Below are positions 26,301 to 37,615 of a stretch of 64,000 nt of DNA, piece by piece. Source of the DNA: Nemopilema nomurai (Eukaryota; Cnidaria; Scyphozoa; Rhizostomeae; Rhizostomatidae); NCBI GenBank assembly GCA_003864495.1, contig ML133421.1, forward strand, positions 1,240,001 through 1,304,000, given 5' to 3'. Numbering within the stretch: position 1 is the stretch's first letter; the number at the start of each line of letters is the position of its first letter. Both the position numbers and the translations under genes were made by a program. Below the pieces are notes generated by a model. The model saw nothing but the letters and a program-made list of their open reading frames with translations, did no database searches and was not told the origin of the DNA.

Positions 26301-29300
26301 AATTTCACCCCTCAATAAGCTCTTTTCAGTTTCAGGTAGTTCTCTCAAGTTCCCATAACGTTAACGACAACACTTAGTCTATCTTCTTTTGATTTGTAGC
26401 TTCAGATTTGCTCGTCGCATACTTCATGATAATCAACAGTTCATCGATTACAACTTAAATCTCCATCTATTCTTCGTCGGTAACTGTACGAGAATGTAAT
26501 CCTTGCTCAGTCAGTTGAACTGGAAGAGGTCTTATTTGAAATGAAGCTTATGATGAAGCAAAGAGACTCGCATGGAAACACGCGAAGCAGGCGTTGCCAT
26601 GCGCCTAATTACTGAGAGCCTTCGCATTGCATGACAGATAATGGTCCTGAAGATTTACGTTCGTCACTGCTTTTCTTAATCGGCTCAATTACAAATCACA
26701 TGGGGGAAAGCCCACGGTTAATTATATACATCCGTCCCGTAACGGTCGCTTTGATATCTTGATGCTGCCACAGAGAGCTTCTAGCTAGGCCCTTGATAAC
26801 CCACAGATAACTGCTTTTCTCGCGTATATTGATTCAGTTGATTTGAGAGAAATGCATCAACCCAAACAAACCTGGCAATCCTCTGGATGCGCACAGCTCG
26901 TACCCAGTCCACAAAGATGGTGCCATACTCTGTCCCTCGCTGCCCTGTTTTTTATGCCAACTGTTCGATGATGGGGAAATGCCGCGCTGGAACCCTGAAC
27001 TACCTCTGGCCTTGACTGCTGCTAGTTTCGGTTAGCCTTAAAGCTCTTATCATCACATCAAGTCACGTGGATTGTGCGTAGGCCAGACTGACGTGGTGCA
27101 CAAGACAAGGCAGCTGAGTTTGGACATGTTTGATAACTAAACCTCACATTCTATTAACACATGGGCTTGCTTAATTCCCAGAATATGAATCTTAATAAGC
27201 TGGCCGCGTGTTCGCTAGGCACAACAAGGAGAAGTGTGTTAATACAAGCCGTTCATATTTAGTCCTCGTGGCATTTTGACCAGATTTTCGCAGTTGCATC
27301 GTGACGTGACTTCGGTTAAGCTTTGCTCTATCCTAAATGTTACCAATCAATGTGGGGGCTTCATTGCATATTGATGTGCTGCAATGACGTAATGCTTTCC
27401 GTACATCGAATCTGCATTGCAAGAATAAAGCAGATCAGATTGTTATTGTTAGTTCTGGTCAGTCTGGTGGCTCCAATTGCTTTCGTAAATACGCACTCAA
27501 GCACATGTAGTTTAACCCTTTTTTGTAATACACGGGGAGTGGGCTGCTAATCACATTGCTTTACTATATTTCCTTGGTTTAATCCGACTTTTAGTCTGGC
27601 GTCGCAAGTGCCTTCGAAAACGTGTTATTACCTAAATATTTTAGACAACATTAGACGCCATGCTATTTCAAACATAGTGGACAAGCAGTAAATTGAAGAT
27701 TGTTTTATTTTGAGTAAGGATCTTTGTTTCACCCAAGCAACGTTTAGATCATATCAGCAACAAATTTCTTATGTCTGCTAAATAGTCCACGAGTATAACG
27801 TGTTGGGGGAAAAGCCTTGTTCTTCAATTCTCAAAACATTTCTACATGTTATTGACTGCAAGGCCTTTTCGCAAAAGTTTTCTTCCATTTTAAATCACCT
27901 TCCTCCTTTCAAATATATTTTGGATCATGATGCCTAAACTGTACTATATATGTTCTCAAGGCATGTGATCGTACGAGTAAATGCTTTAAAAACACGTGTT
28001 CTAAGACCTGAATCGAACCGCGGCTTCCCTTACTAGAGGGTGATGCACGGTAGAGAATACAGGGCTTTATTGACCGAGCCCCGACAATTAGCGAGGAATT
28101 CATCCTTTTTCGTAGCAGTGGTGATACGGCTGCTCCGCCTCCGCAGTATCGAATGTTAAGTTTTGATGTTTTGTCTAAATGCTGCCATGTGTTAAGTGAC
28201 TTCGCATTTGACGTCATTAACTTGGACTGACTTCTTTTCCTTCAAGTGGGACAAGGCACTCGCCGCTGCGCCAGGCGTCTCCGTGGAGTACTGGAAGCAG
28301 CTTTCCACAAGGTGATTGTTATGTAATTTCGGTCTTTGCAATTTGTAATGTAGGCCGTTAATTGTTTGGTATTGCTTGCCCTTGCGACAGGGTGAAGGAG
28401 GCAATAATTACTCCCTTGCTACCCAAATTGTTTGCAGCATCTTGATTCCCAATCAACCAATTACTACTCATGATTAACTCCCCCGAGCGTCTTTGTTATA
28501 TTGTTGAGTTTTTACTCGTATATTTTGAATGCACCTGCCCTTTTAATTTATTGCAAGTGGGAAATTTTCGTTCAACGGGTGCAGTGAATTTGAACTTTGG
28601 AACAACGTTTCAATACATATTTTCTATGCCAAATAGATCTCTGGTACGAGTGTACATTGATGAACAGAAAATGAGTTAATGGTATTCGGTAAATTAAGAA
28701 AGAGCCGGCTGCAAAAATGAGCGAAAGAAACAACGAAATTGTCTATCAGGATTGCCCCTTCTTCTCCAAGTTGCCCCCTCTTTTCCAAATTGCCCCCTCT
28801 TCTCCAAGTTTTCCCCCTCTTCCCCAAGTTGCCCTCTTCTTCACTGTGTTTTTTTTGTAATATGCGAGGGCACCAGATAAAGGCTAAGATTCTACTCGGA
28901 GTCCTTTCTTTGAGTTTCATTTTTCAATGAAGTGTTTAGTGGGGAAGGGAGGGTGCTCACAAATGGGTCCATTCGCGTTTCGTGATGGCATCTTGGTTTT
29001 TGGTTTTCAGGAGGGCGGATCAGCTCATTGTGGAAGACAACATCGATGCATTGCCATACTGCGTTGCTGCAGGTCAAATAGAAAAAGTTTGTAGCTAACA
29101 ACTAGCAGTTTATAGTTTAATTATTGGCAGCACCTGATAGGGCCTTGGTGGGCGTCATTTCCATCTCGATTCTAGTAGAATCTTGACTTTTCTGTTTTCT
29201 TGGTTCGTTGATTAGGAGTCAGTCTTTCAGAAACCATGGCATGGGTTGCATTGATTTGTTTGCGATGCGTATCTAGTTCCTTTCAGGTTCAGAGAATAAT

Positions 29301-32300
29301 TTATGTTAAGTAAATTCCATTTAAACTCTGATCATTTAAAGTTCTGACTTTGAGAGATTTTTCATTTATTTGCAGTTGATTGAGTTCCTCACTAGCCGAT
29401 GTCAGCTTCAAGATGCCGTTGTAATTGCGCAAGCAGCCCGCGAAGGCTATTTCACCAAAACAACGCCGCACGATGAAAACCGAAATTCGCTGCGGAGGAG
29501 TGACGCTAGCGTCACTGCCATTGATCATTTTGGAAATGAAAGTCCCAAGTGAGCGCTCGATTTTGATATTAATGTTTGTGTGTTTTAACACTTATCATGT
29601 TTGTGAATTAATTTCATGGAACTTTCAGACGGACCCTTTGCTTAATTGATTGTTGTGATTTGATGACGAAGAGATGTCTTTATATTTTGACAAAAGGAAA
29701 TAGTTATCGATTTCTTGTTCACATTTTTGAATCAAAACAATACAAAAGAAAATATTGGCAATGAAATTTTACTTGGCAATAGAAACAGCTGCACAATAAA
29801 ATTTCATCAAATTTATATTAAGTTGTTTATTCAAGAATGAATGTCTCTGGTCGTTTTAAAGAGAAGTTTGTTTCGAATGAAAGTGTAAAGAAGTGTCTTT
29901 TACAGCCTAAGTATTTGCGGCTGCCAATCTATCTAGTCAAGTGAACTAATCACTGCACCTTTAAATACGGTGATGATCGCTCAGTGGTCAATTCGATTAT
30001 TTAGTGGCTAGAAAAGTCACTCAACAGACAAAATTTTAAAAGCTGTATCGGCTTGTATTTTTAAGCGAACTCGCATATGCTCAATAAACTTTCTGCAGTA
30101 ACAATTCCTTAAAGTTTGGAGCTGCAGGTTGCAATGATCTAGTTCTGCTCATCAAGGAGAGCACAATCTATATAACATGACATACATGTGAGATCGAACA
30201 ACATGGATAGGAAAGAAGGCGATAGTCGTCTTTGATTGCCTGCATAGGGAGATCTGCAGGTGTATTAGATGCTGTTTGTTTCCGTAGACTGCTGCAGGAG
30301 GCGAGCACCCGTCTAGCAGACTGGTATTTCATGGATGCACAGCCGGTCCTATCTGCCTGCTGTCACCTCGCTGTTGGAGACACCAAGGTTGGCATCCACT
30401 TACTTTCAACCTCAAAGCTTGCTATTCCTTCGCAGCAAATAACGCATTCGCCCATTTTGTATTTTCATCCAACGCCGCCCATTTTGTATTGTTACGTCAC
30501 GTTTCTTATTGTCACCAACTCTCTTTCAGAACGCGATTGCCAAGTTGATCCGGGCCAACGAGCTGGAGCTGGCCTTGTGCTTGTGCAGGATTTTACCTGA
30601 CACAAAAGACCTACTTGAAATTTCTACGCTGCTCTTGGTTAAACGCTGCGAAAAGTTAGGCCAATGGTATGCTCGGCCTTTAATTGGTCGCCATTTGCAT
30701 TTTCAGCCTGGCGCTTTTATTTTGCTTTGAACCGGCCAAAAAATTATCTGCTATTAGATGTTTTGCTTGCTCTGCAAGTGGAAATTAATAATCTTAAACC
30801 CCTTTTTAGCACTTTCAATAATACTCCTATGTTTGCATCAATGCACTACCGTTTCTGCCAGAATATCTTGGAAAGCCTCAAAACTTTCTCCTTCTTTCAC
30901 CTATATTCCTGGCAGCCTCGAATAAAAATTGAAAAATTCCAACATCTCTCTCTCTCTTTTACAGGAATGATGCCATAACCTTGCTGAATAAACTCGAAAA
31001 CAAGGATAAATACCTTGGCAGAGTCTGCGCTCGTTACTCAGGGACCCACCAGGAGATCAACGACATGCACAGCAAGGTGCGAATGCAAGGAAGCCTGTTT
31101 GCTATTTGCTTGTGAATGCGTGTGTTGCATGTGTCTGCTGTTTTATTCTATTGCGGAGTCCACTTTCAAAACGGGCTCACGGGCAGACAAACAGTTATAT
31201 AGCTTTTTGAAATTAACAGGATGAATTTATGACCTTTTCTGTTTGTACCACGCATGCTGCCATTAATAATATGAAACTGTTACATTTTGGAAAAACATGA
31301 AACCTCCATGAGAGATGTGCGGAAAAGATTGCAAATGAAATAAAATGGGGTCAGGTCGTTTTAGTTTGCGTCTTATATTATTTTATCTAAACAAGCTGCC
31401 TGTTATTATTATACATTTCTGCTCTTTATTTGATTTCTTGGAAACTTAAGACGGCGATTATTAAGAATTTAGGGCCTCTACTCAGTTACACATAAGTTGT
31501 TGGGTGTTAGTAATCTGTTATGAGTTTTTCGATGTTTCTGTTGAGCATCTTCTTCGCGTGCTAGAGCTATCAAAACATAAACAAAATTTGTTTGAGTAAT
31601 ACCTTTCATCCACCAAAACATTTTCTATCGTTATCCGAGCTTTTGTATGAAATTTGCAAACGCTTCTCGAAGTTTCCTTTTTACAGTTTATCGAAATATT
31701 TTGGAGGTCAATTTTTTTAAATTGAAGAGGTTTTTTCAGGCGTCTTTTTTCAGAACAACGTGCAATGAATATTGATAACAACTTTAGATAAGTGACCTCA
31801 ATCGTATAATTTTTAAGCATGCCCGTACCAAGAAGTACTTCCATGTACTTGGTTAGAGCAATATTTCCCCATCAGTTCTGCCAATTTACGAATATAATCC
31901 ACTTGACACAAAGATACAAGTCATTGTTGTCATGCGATTTTTTGCCATGCATCTTATTGGTATTCTTGTTACTTCTTTAGGCTGGATTACCCACTATGGA
32001 AGAATGCGGTGTCAAAGCTTCAAAACTTAAAGAAGAAAATAATATGCTCGTGGCTTTAGAGTATCTCATTCTGTCCCAACATCCAGAGCAAGCACTCGAA
32101 ATCGGCCTTTCCCTAATAAAAGGTTTCTAAAGCACAGTTACTGAGTTAATTTACTATTACTACATGGTTGTTTTGATGCTATGATTTCAGCTCTTTGTCG
32201 AGTTGAATCTATAGCCTATACCATGTAATATCTATGCGCAAATGACTTATTGTCTGGTCCTTCTTAAAGCGAAACGTTTATTTAACTCATGCGCTGATTT

Positions 32301-35300
32301 CTATAAGCCTTTCTACAAAAATATGATTGTTTCTTATTCCCATTTAATTGAGCTCTTTGCTTTTATTATTCAGTTTTTATTCACAACATCCAACCAAATC
32401 GCCCGTTTTGGCACTCTAATCTTCCCTTTTTCTCACTTTGCTTTTGGTGGAATATTGTTGTGATTGTCACACGCAATCTCTTTGTGTTCCCCTGTAACTA
32501 ACTTTTTCAGAAATCTTCATTTCAAGTATTTTGGTATTTCAGCAACTTTGGCCAAAAAGTTTTGGCTCCTCGACGAAGTATTGCCCGTCACAGAGCTCCT
32601 TTCTTGCATCAGAGGTGAAAAGCTGCAAGTCGGCAAAATCTTAAAGTAAGATGTTTGATTTTAAGATTGCCTTCTTTGTTTGCATTTTGCACTAATTTTG
32701 GGGAGCCCTATTTTTGGGTTCTTCCTTCATTTTTGCCGTTTGAATTAGCCTATTTCTAGTGCCCATTGCTTCCCTAGTTAGCAATTTGTTTATCTCTCCT
32801 ATTCTTTTGTATACTTTTCTATTCTATTCTCTTCAATTCTATTCGATTATTCTGTTCCCTTGTAATCTATTTTATTATATTCCATTCTTTTCTTATTTTT
32901 CTATTCTACCTTATTCTTACTCTATAAATGTTTTATCCTAAAAAGTATCCTCTTGCTTTATAAAATGCATCTTGAGGTTTTCGAGTACCTGAGGCATCGT
33001 TCGATTCGGACTATTTTCCAATTGACAGGTTCACTTTAAACTAGATACATAGTTCGTCTGTAATATGTTTGTTAATCTTGACATGCTTCCATTGTAGACT
33101 GCGCCATGAGCTCTTGGTGGTGAGTGCCTATATCGCTGCCCTGCATGCTATTCGCAAGAAATACTTCCCTGTTGTGATGCCGTTGTTTCAGGCCGTTAGG
33201 TAAACACATACGCTACCGGGCGTTCTTTCCGGCTCTAGCGAACCTTGTTCAAAGCGAACATTCAAGATTAAGTGCAATAATATAACATGTATTGTCATAC
33301 AATTAAGCCAATGAATTTTGATACCTGCATTTCTGGAACATTCCATTTTCACGATGAAGCATCCAACAGCAATTTTCATCAACTTATAATGTTTTTAAGT
33401 ATTTTACCCATCCAGCTTTCTCTCAATTTTCTAGTTACATGCTTTCCAAAGATAAATGCGACATTGGCTTGAAGCAAGCCCAGGTTCAGGCAGAATCGGA
33501 GGCATGGTTAGTTCACTGGCTGCAAACTCGGTGAGTACATCATTCTCTTCTTAACTGTGGGCAACTTTAAGCCGCTAGTAAATTGTTTCATTGCGCGTAT
33601 TTTTCTAAAAGTTTTTCTTTGAAGGTGATTTAAATTTTTTGCAAGCTTTGCCTATAGGCTGGATGCTTTACCGTTTCCTTTGTTAAGCAAATAAAAATAT
33701 AGAGTTAAATTATGTGATGAATTTAATTATATAATTAATTATGTATAATTATTTCCCCAAAGGCAATGACTGTAAAGCCATTCATCCCGTCCTTTTTGTA
33801 CTTATTTGAAGGGCATTAAAATCTCTTAAATTAGATAGATAGCTGATTTGATAATGCTATTAGCATTTTAAAAACCTGTCACAGCTTTTGGGTTTGTTAA
33901 CAGTACAGAGAAAGACAGGAATGAAACAACTGCGAATTATATTGGCTCGGTTTCACAACTGTTCTTTAATCCACACCTTAACCTCTTCTTGCCTCCTTGA
34001 CTCTTACAATCTTTCCTTTCTTCCAAAACCAAAATCTCAATATCAACCCTTATCTAATTTATTTTGTTTCATAGCCTTCACTGTCCTCTCAAGCTAAAGC
34101 TGTCTCTAACATTGACAGCTTAAATACAAATGTGACATTGTCTGTCTGTCACTTATTGTCACATACGCATTTATTCATAGCGACAATTACCTTGAAATCT
34201 TTTTGAAGCCACATTTATCAGGGAAATGTGGTCTCAGAATTAAAGAAGTTTTCTTTAAATGTCCATGCATGTTCTACTCAACTAGTTTCTAAACCAATCG
34301 CTCGACCCTAGTGAACCAAAATCTTTTCGACCTAGTTTCTCCAAAACTATCGATGAAAATAAATGTGGAAGGAAAACTGAGACGCCTGGAATAATCCCTT
34401 TTCGGTATATTTTCAGAAGACAGACGACTCCTGCAGTTCTACCGTCTGAAGATCAAACGCATGTTTGGAACGCTTTGAAAGCAAAAATAGGTTAGTATTT
34501 ACGAAGGCCCCCAAAACCCCGCTGCGTGGGCTAAACCCCTTCTGTGGAAAGGAGTTGCTCCTTAAAACTACCCCATACGATTGGCCGTTGATTGATAACG
34601 TTGTTGGTGATACCAGGTAAGATGTTGAAAATCTCAGAGCCGCATTTATGATTGCCAGTGAAGGGAATTACCAATACTGAGTAAATGTTTATTAGAAATT
34701 TGATATGAAGAAGGTATAAGCCAATCGGTGTCATCTGACAGCCCGTTCACGTCGGAGATGTGTCCCAATTAGAATGTGTCCTCGGTAGTATAGTGGTGAG
34801 TATCCCCGCCTGTCACGCGGGAGACCGGGGTTCGATTCCCCGCCGGGGAGCGTTTTTGTTTCTTTTTCTATGTCACATTTCTTCTCACTCTGCTATCATA
34901 TCACACCAAACTTATCATTACAGCACAAGTGAATAATCAATTTTTCAATAGATCAATTTTATAGTATCTACGGATTTTTCTCAAAAGATGAACTGAAATG
35001 TACAGAAAAAGCTAAATTTTGAAAATCGGTTTATTCGAGCCTGATGACCCAGTTACATAAATTTTTTTTGTACAGACTTATTTCAATGAAATTCAAATTC
35101 TATGGTCGATTTTTGCCATATGTGGCAAACAAAAATTACCCGGTTCAGAGAATTAAAAACATTCAATATACGGAAGTCATAATAGGCCACAAACGACAAA
35201 TTGACTCCAAAGCTTAAATGAAAATAAATTATAAGTTGCTGCTAGCTATACTATTCTGTAATAGATACAAATGCAGGGTGATGAATTAATAGGTACTGCA

Positions 35301-37615
35301 TGTTTTGCTCTATCTAATAAGTCCTTAACTCAAAAGGATTTCGCCAATTTTCTTAACACTAAGTGCATTTCATTGATTCTCCAACGATCTTATCCTTGGT
35401 CTCAGTGTAAATTTGATAGTTTGCGACAGAGCTGTGTGACTTCCCTTAGTCCTCCTCAATCTAGTAATGATTTTTCTGTAAAAGGAGAAGCCCTAAGAAT
35501 GCCAAAGCTATGAAAGCCGTAAAAACATTGTCCTAAATCGCCTTGCCAGTCATGAGATTATCTAAAAGCCAAGCTCTTACAAAACCTATTTGTTATTGAG
35601 ATTTTTGATTAGGGAGTGACGGGTTTGACTTGCTATACAGTGATCGATTCAGTTTAGACACGCCTCGGTTCTGAACTGAAAGAGTTAATAAGTTTGGAAT
35701 TTGGTACATTATTTTGCATCAAGCTTTCCACCCATAAAGCCATAAATAGGCCGATATTAGCTGCTGAATCTCTAGTCTTAGTTTTAAGCTGCAGGCAAAT
35801 GTAGAACATGATCTGGCATTTTAAGGACAGGCAGCAATATATTTAACACAAATCTGTGCGAATTGAGCTTCTGAGCCATCTTTAGAAGTCCTACTTTCTA
35901 GAAATGTGCTATGACAGTTAAAATGTGTTGATATTGTTGAACCCAGATGTGTGAAGAGAGAAGTTTAAAAGTAGAAAGGCAGCATGGGACGAGGCGCCTC
36001 CTCAGCCCGACAACTGATGCCACTTTTACGTCATTTTCCTCAGGTCTTCAATAAAGTAGCGGTCACGTAGCAAGATGTAATTTTAGCTTGGTAAAATGGC
36101 GTTTGGTGTGCAATATCATTTTAATTGTTTTTCTGTCCACAACAGGCGAAGAGCCGAACGAATACGATTGTGGCGAGTACATGGTGGCCGGTTCACACTT
36201 CCCCAGTCATTCAGAAGCACACCTCTCCATGTTCACAAAAAGTAAAATCAAGGTACCGTGTGTATGGCCTATATCTCTTCTACATTTCTCAGTTCCCCTT
36301 CGCGAAGGACAGGCGCCAGTTATCCTTCAGTGCCGAAATTCATATTTGGGGGGGGGGGCTTTGCTGCCCATTGTATCCCTTCTTCTTCTTCAGTATACTT
36401 TAATAAAAAGAACATACTGCAGCTTGACAGTTATTGGGGGACTCCAGCCAGCCCCCTCCCCCCCTGGTTCCATTTGGCCTGCCCGTAGAGTCTACGGTTT
36501 TAAACAGATTTGCTTCTCCATTTTCTCCTGTAGTCATTCACCGAGTCTTTGCACTATGCTGACAAAACTACTAGTGATGTTTAATGCCAATTAGAGGTTA
36601 GCGTAGAGCCATGGTAACCCTTAAGAGCCAGTTATTAGAATCAAAGGCCATGTTTGCTGTAGAAAGCCACAAGGTAGAGGGAATGCAAGCGCCTTCCACA
36701 GGGCTGGGTCACGGCGTAGGTCACCTGATATCACGGGATTAATGGGTCACACTCCCGTACAATCAGCTGCAGACATTTCAAAAGCAATTTCACTTTTCCT
36801 GGGTCACATAATGCCATATTAAAATCATTAATTTTACGTCGTCTTTGTAAGCGCCGGTTTTGGCCACGTCGACTGCGATGTTCCTGTTAAGGGCCTAAGC
36901 CAATTATTTTTTCTTTCCTACCATCAAAGCTTCCAGTGTTTGTTTAACAAAAAGTTCTCGTTGAATTTACCATCTTCTCGAAGGTCAAACAAAAACCCTA
37001 AAGTTTTTCTATTGCAAGAGTAGCTTGTATTTTTTTCTGACAACCTGGTGACAGATGGAATAAGAACTCAATTTTCACAGCTTGACTCTTAAAGTTTATG
37101 TATAGTGACGCCATCAATTACCACTCCCGAAAATTATTTAGATTCGAAAAGTTTATGTCAACCGTAGGCCACAGCGTAGAATCATCTTCTGATCTTTTCT
37201 CTTTCTGAAATGGCTCTGAGGCCTTGGTTGTCACTTTAGGACGTGCTCAAGGGCCGCCCTTATTTTTTTCTCAGATTGTCATATAACTGCTGAAAGAAAT
37301 GTCTTCAACTGCTAAATTAAATGCCCTTCAGATGGTTCTTACAACCCCCTGAAGTAAGCTTGAACAAATGTTTTCAGGTACAAAAGCTTATATCCAGTGT
37401 GCTAAAATTTTTGTTCCGCTGTTTCTCGCAATTCTGAGACTAGTCTCTTCTTTAACTGCTTAAGTAATTGTTTTCTTTTTCTTTCCTACTCACAGGGACA
37501 CGTGTTTTTCTTGGAAGATGGCTTTTCCGCACTTCCCTACAACGAAGCCCTTATGTGGGCCAGAGTTAACAGCTTTTCACCCCTTGGATCTGGACATTAC
37601 ATCAACCCATTTTAA
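14305..37615 (+). CDS. WDR17: WD repeat-containing protein 17
   Basis: Twenty-nine coding exons join in one frame, about 1291 residues (human about 1320). Exons: 14305-14424, 14752-15418, 16347-16654, 16984-17097, 17380-17434, 18610-18784, 19490-19576, 19900-19988, 20399-20474, 20601-20628, 20872-20996, 21257-21306, 21599-21751, 22055-22200, 22323-22448, 24089-24238, 28247-28311, 29011-29086, 29376-29548, 30288-30387, 30530-30666, 30965-31076, 31981-32122, 32543-32645, 33098-33199, 33435-33530, 34417-34490, 36146-36252, 37496-37615. All introns are GT-AG. The first 680 residues are WD40 repeats forming probably two propellers (GTIKVW, SGSDDGTIRIW, SGSWDYSLRIW, RDSTVRIW). The rest is helical, TPR-like (GQIERYCEIMLELGH, WDKALAAAPGVSVEYWK). 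The end matches the family tail: FFLEDG, NEALMWARVN, FSPLGSG, NPF. Start MSMRQVGMLTAGAQPW aligns with the human start. Function in animals is little known; the WD40-plus-solenoid build is that of a scaffold. A GPCR and a tRNA gene lie in introns 16 and 27. I saw nothing else in the other introns over 300 bp beyond the listed repeats. Confidence 0.95.
24891..25997 (-). CDS. Class A (rhodopsin-like) G protein-coupled receptor, orphan
   Basis: A single-exon frame of 368 residues has seven hydrophobic segments, at about 20-43, 53-80, 90-112, 134-158, 168-187, 257-280 and 296-319. Family landmarks: LAISDA in helix 2 (D64), DRF at 114-116 in place of DRY, CYLP at 270-273 in place of CWLP, and NPVIM at 314-318 in place of NPxxY. 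C87 at the top of helix 3 and C167 in the second outer loop can form the usual disulfide. The N terminus is short (about 18 residues) and lacks a signal peptide, so the ligand is probably small or a short peptide. The third inner loop carries a T/N-rich low-complexity run (about 205-232) encoded by a trinucleotide-like repeat. The ligand is unknown; the type resembles the many lineage-expanded cnidarian receptors. It sits antisense inside WDR17 intron 16. Confidence 0.9.
   Translation of the reverse strand: MLCETLHPNQNLLSSSNIAALASMNIVVGLLNILTNSVMVYSLWKLRMTKTLSYKFIFILAISDAVIGVTVCPVVVALLLLQRQPFCVLEHFAQSFTFMFCQFSGIMVVIITLDRFIHMRYLTRYNMYMTNFRAYSLIALNFNSCLGTGLLLMLASMYGFIFEFEVCLVSMYFGLVLVIFLLYIKTFATLRRRVQDMASLQNSAAAKNSNNNSLTPTTTITTITTNNNSERQGNNRRQAKVSETMAEKRHKAEMIFAKGMIFVLLGTALCYLPCFLSGTVWAYKKYVNKQDPPSWLHSTLFWTCILMYSNSTLNPVIMLAFNKKLQQFAFDLFIPKRLRGSDQCRSEITDLQNSRRSTAATQSKANCS
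28000..28085 (-). mobile_element. Possible tRNA-derived SINE fragment or tRNA relic
   Basis: On the minus strand a B-box-like GGTTCGATTCA (28019-28009) follows, about 45 bases downstream, a D-arm-like GGGCTCGGTCAATAAAGC (about 28081-28064). A short stem CCCT...AGGG lies between them. The spacing fits a polymerase III promoter of a tRNA-like head, but the cloverleaf does not fold properly, so this is not a working tRNA. It lies in WDR17 intron 16 just before exon 17. Confidence 0.25.
28752..28840. repeat. Pyrimidine-rich 19-bp minisatellite
   Basis: About five imperfect copies of a 19-bp unit with core TGCCCCCTCTTCTCCAAGT lie in WDR17 intron 17. The plus strand is almost purely pyrimidine apart from the AAG in each unit. 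Copies differ by one to three bases. Confidence 0.8.
32796..32935. repeat. Degenerate TTCTA-type low-complexity tract
   Basis: The plus strand is dominated by imperfect TTCTA, TTCTT and TATTC words over about 140 bp in WDR17 intron 24. It looks like an old, decayed pentanucleotide microsatellite. Confidence 0.65.
34779..34850 (+). tRNA. tRNA-Asp: tRNA-Asp (anticodon GTC)
   Basis: This 72-base sequence folds as a standard cloverleaf. The acceptor stem pairs TCCTCGG with CCGGGGA (one T-G wobble), followed by discriminator G. The D arm contains the A box TAGTATAGTGGT, the anticodon arm is CCCGC-CTGTCAC-GCGGG with GTC at 34812-34814, and the T arm contains the B box GGTTCGATTCC. The sequence is nearly identical to canonical animal tRNA-Asp; base pair 7-66 is G-C instead of the usual T-A, a compensatory change. 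There is no intron. CCA is not encoded, as normal for a eukaryotic nuclear gene. It should be transcribed by RNA polymerase III within a WDR17 intron. Confidence 0.98.
34853..34857 (+). terminator. RNA polymerase III T-run terminator of tRNA-Asp
   Basis: Five Ts start two bases after the mature tRNA 3' end, with another T-rich run just downstream. This is the usual polymerase III stop. Confidence 0.85.

Larger units (their letters stand above)
24239..28246 (+). other. WDR17 intron 16 (4.0 kb), host of a nested gene
   Basis: This is the longest WDR17 intron, between donor CAT|GTAAGT and acceptor cttcaAG|TGGGAC. It contains a complete single-exon receptor gene on the opposite strand (24891-25997) and a possible tRNA-derived SINE fragment (about 28000-28085). 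The 26.0-27.9 kb part should hold the receptor's promoter; I could not identify a specific element. Confidence 0.85.
34491..36145 (+). other. WDR17 intron 27, host of a tRNA gene
   Basis: This 1.65-kb intron lies between WDR17 exons 27 and 28 and contains the tRNA-Asp gene in the same orientation as WDR17. Apart from the tRNA and its T-run I see no other element. Confidence 0.8.

Noticed and set aside
25064..26301. Plus-strand frames opposite the receptor gene
   Set aside because: The minus-strand frame shows seven membrane segments and class A motifs, and the plus-strand frames are its shadows. They also fall within a WDR17 intron with no splice sites in frame.
32510..32542. Alternative acceptor at 32509-32510 for WDR17 exon 24
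   Set aside because: Using it shifts the frame and destroys the conserved LLSCIRGEKL reading; the acceptor at 32541-32542 keeps the frame.
34346..34375. C/D snoRNA-like boxes (CGATGA and CTGA) in WDR17 intron 26
   Set aside because: The C box is imperfect, the boxes are only about 30 bases apart, and no terminal stem is present.
36348..36358. Run of eleven Gs in WDR17 intron 28, and C runs near 22655 and 36450
   Set aside because: They are simple homopolymers in introns. They are worth remembering only as places where sequencing error is likely.
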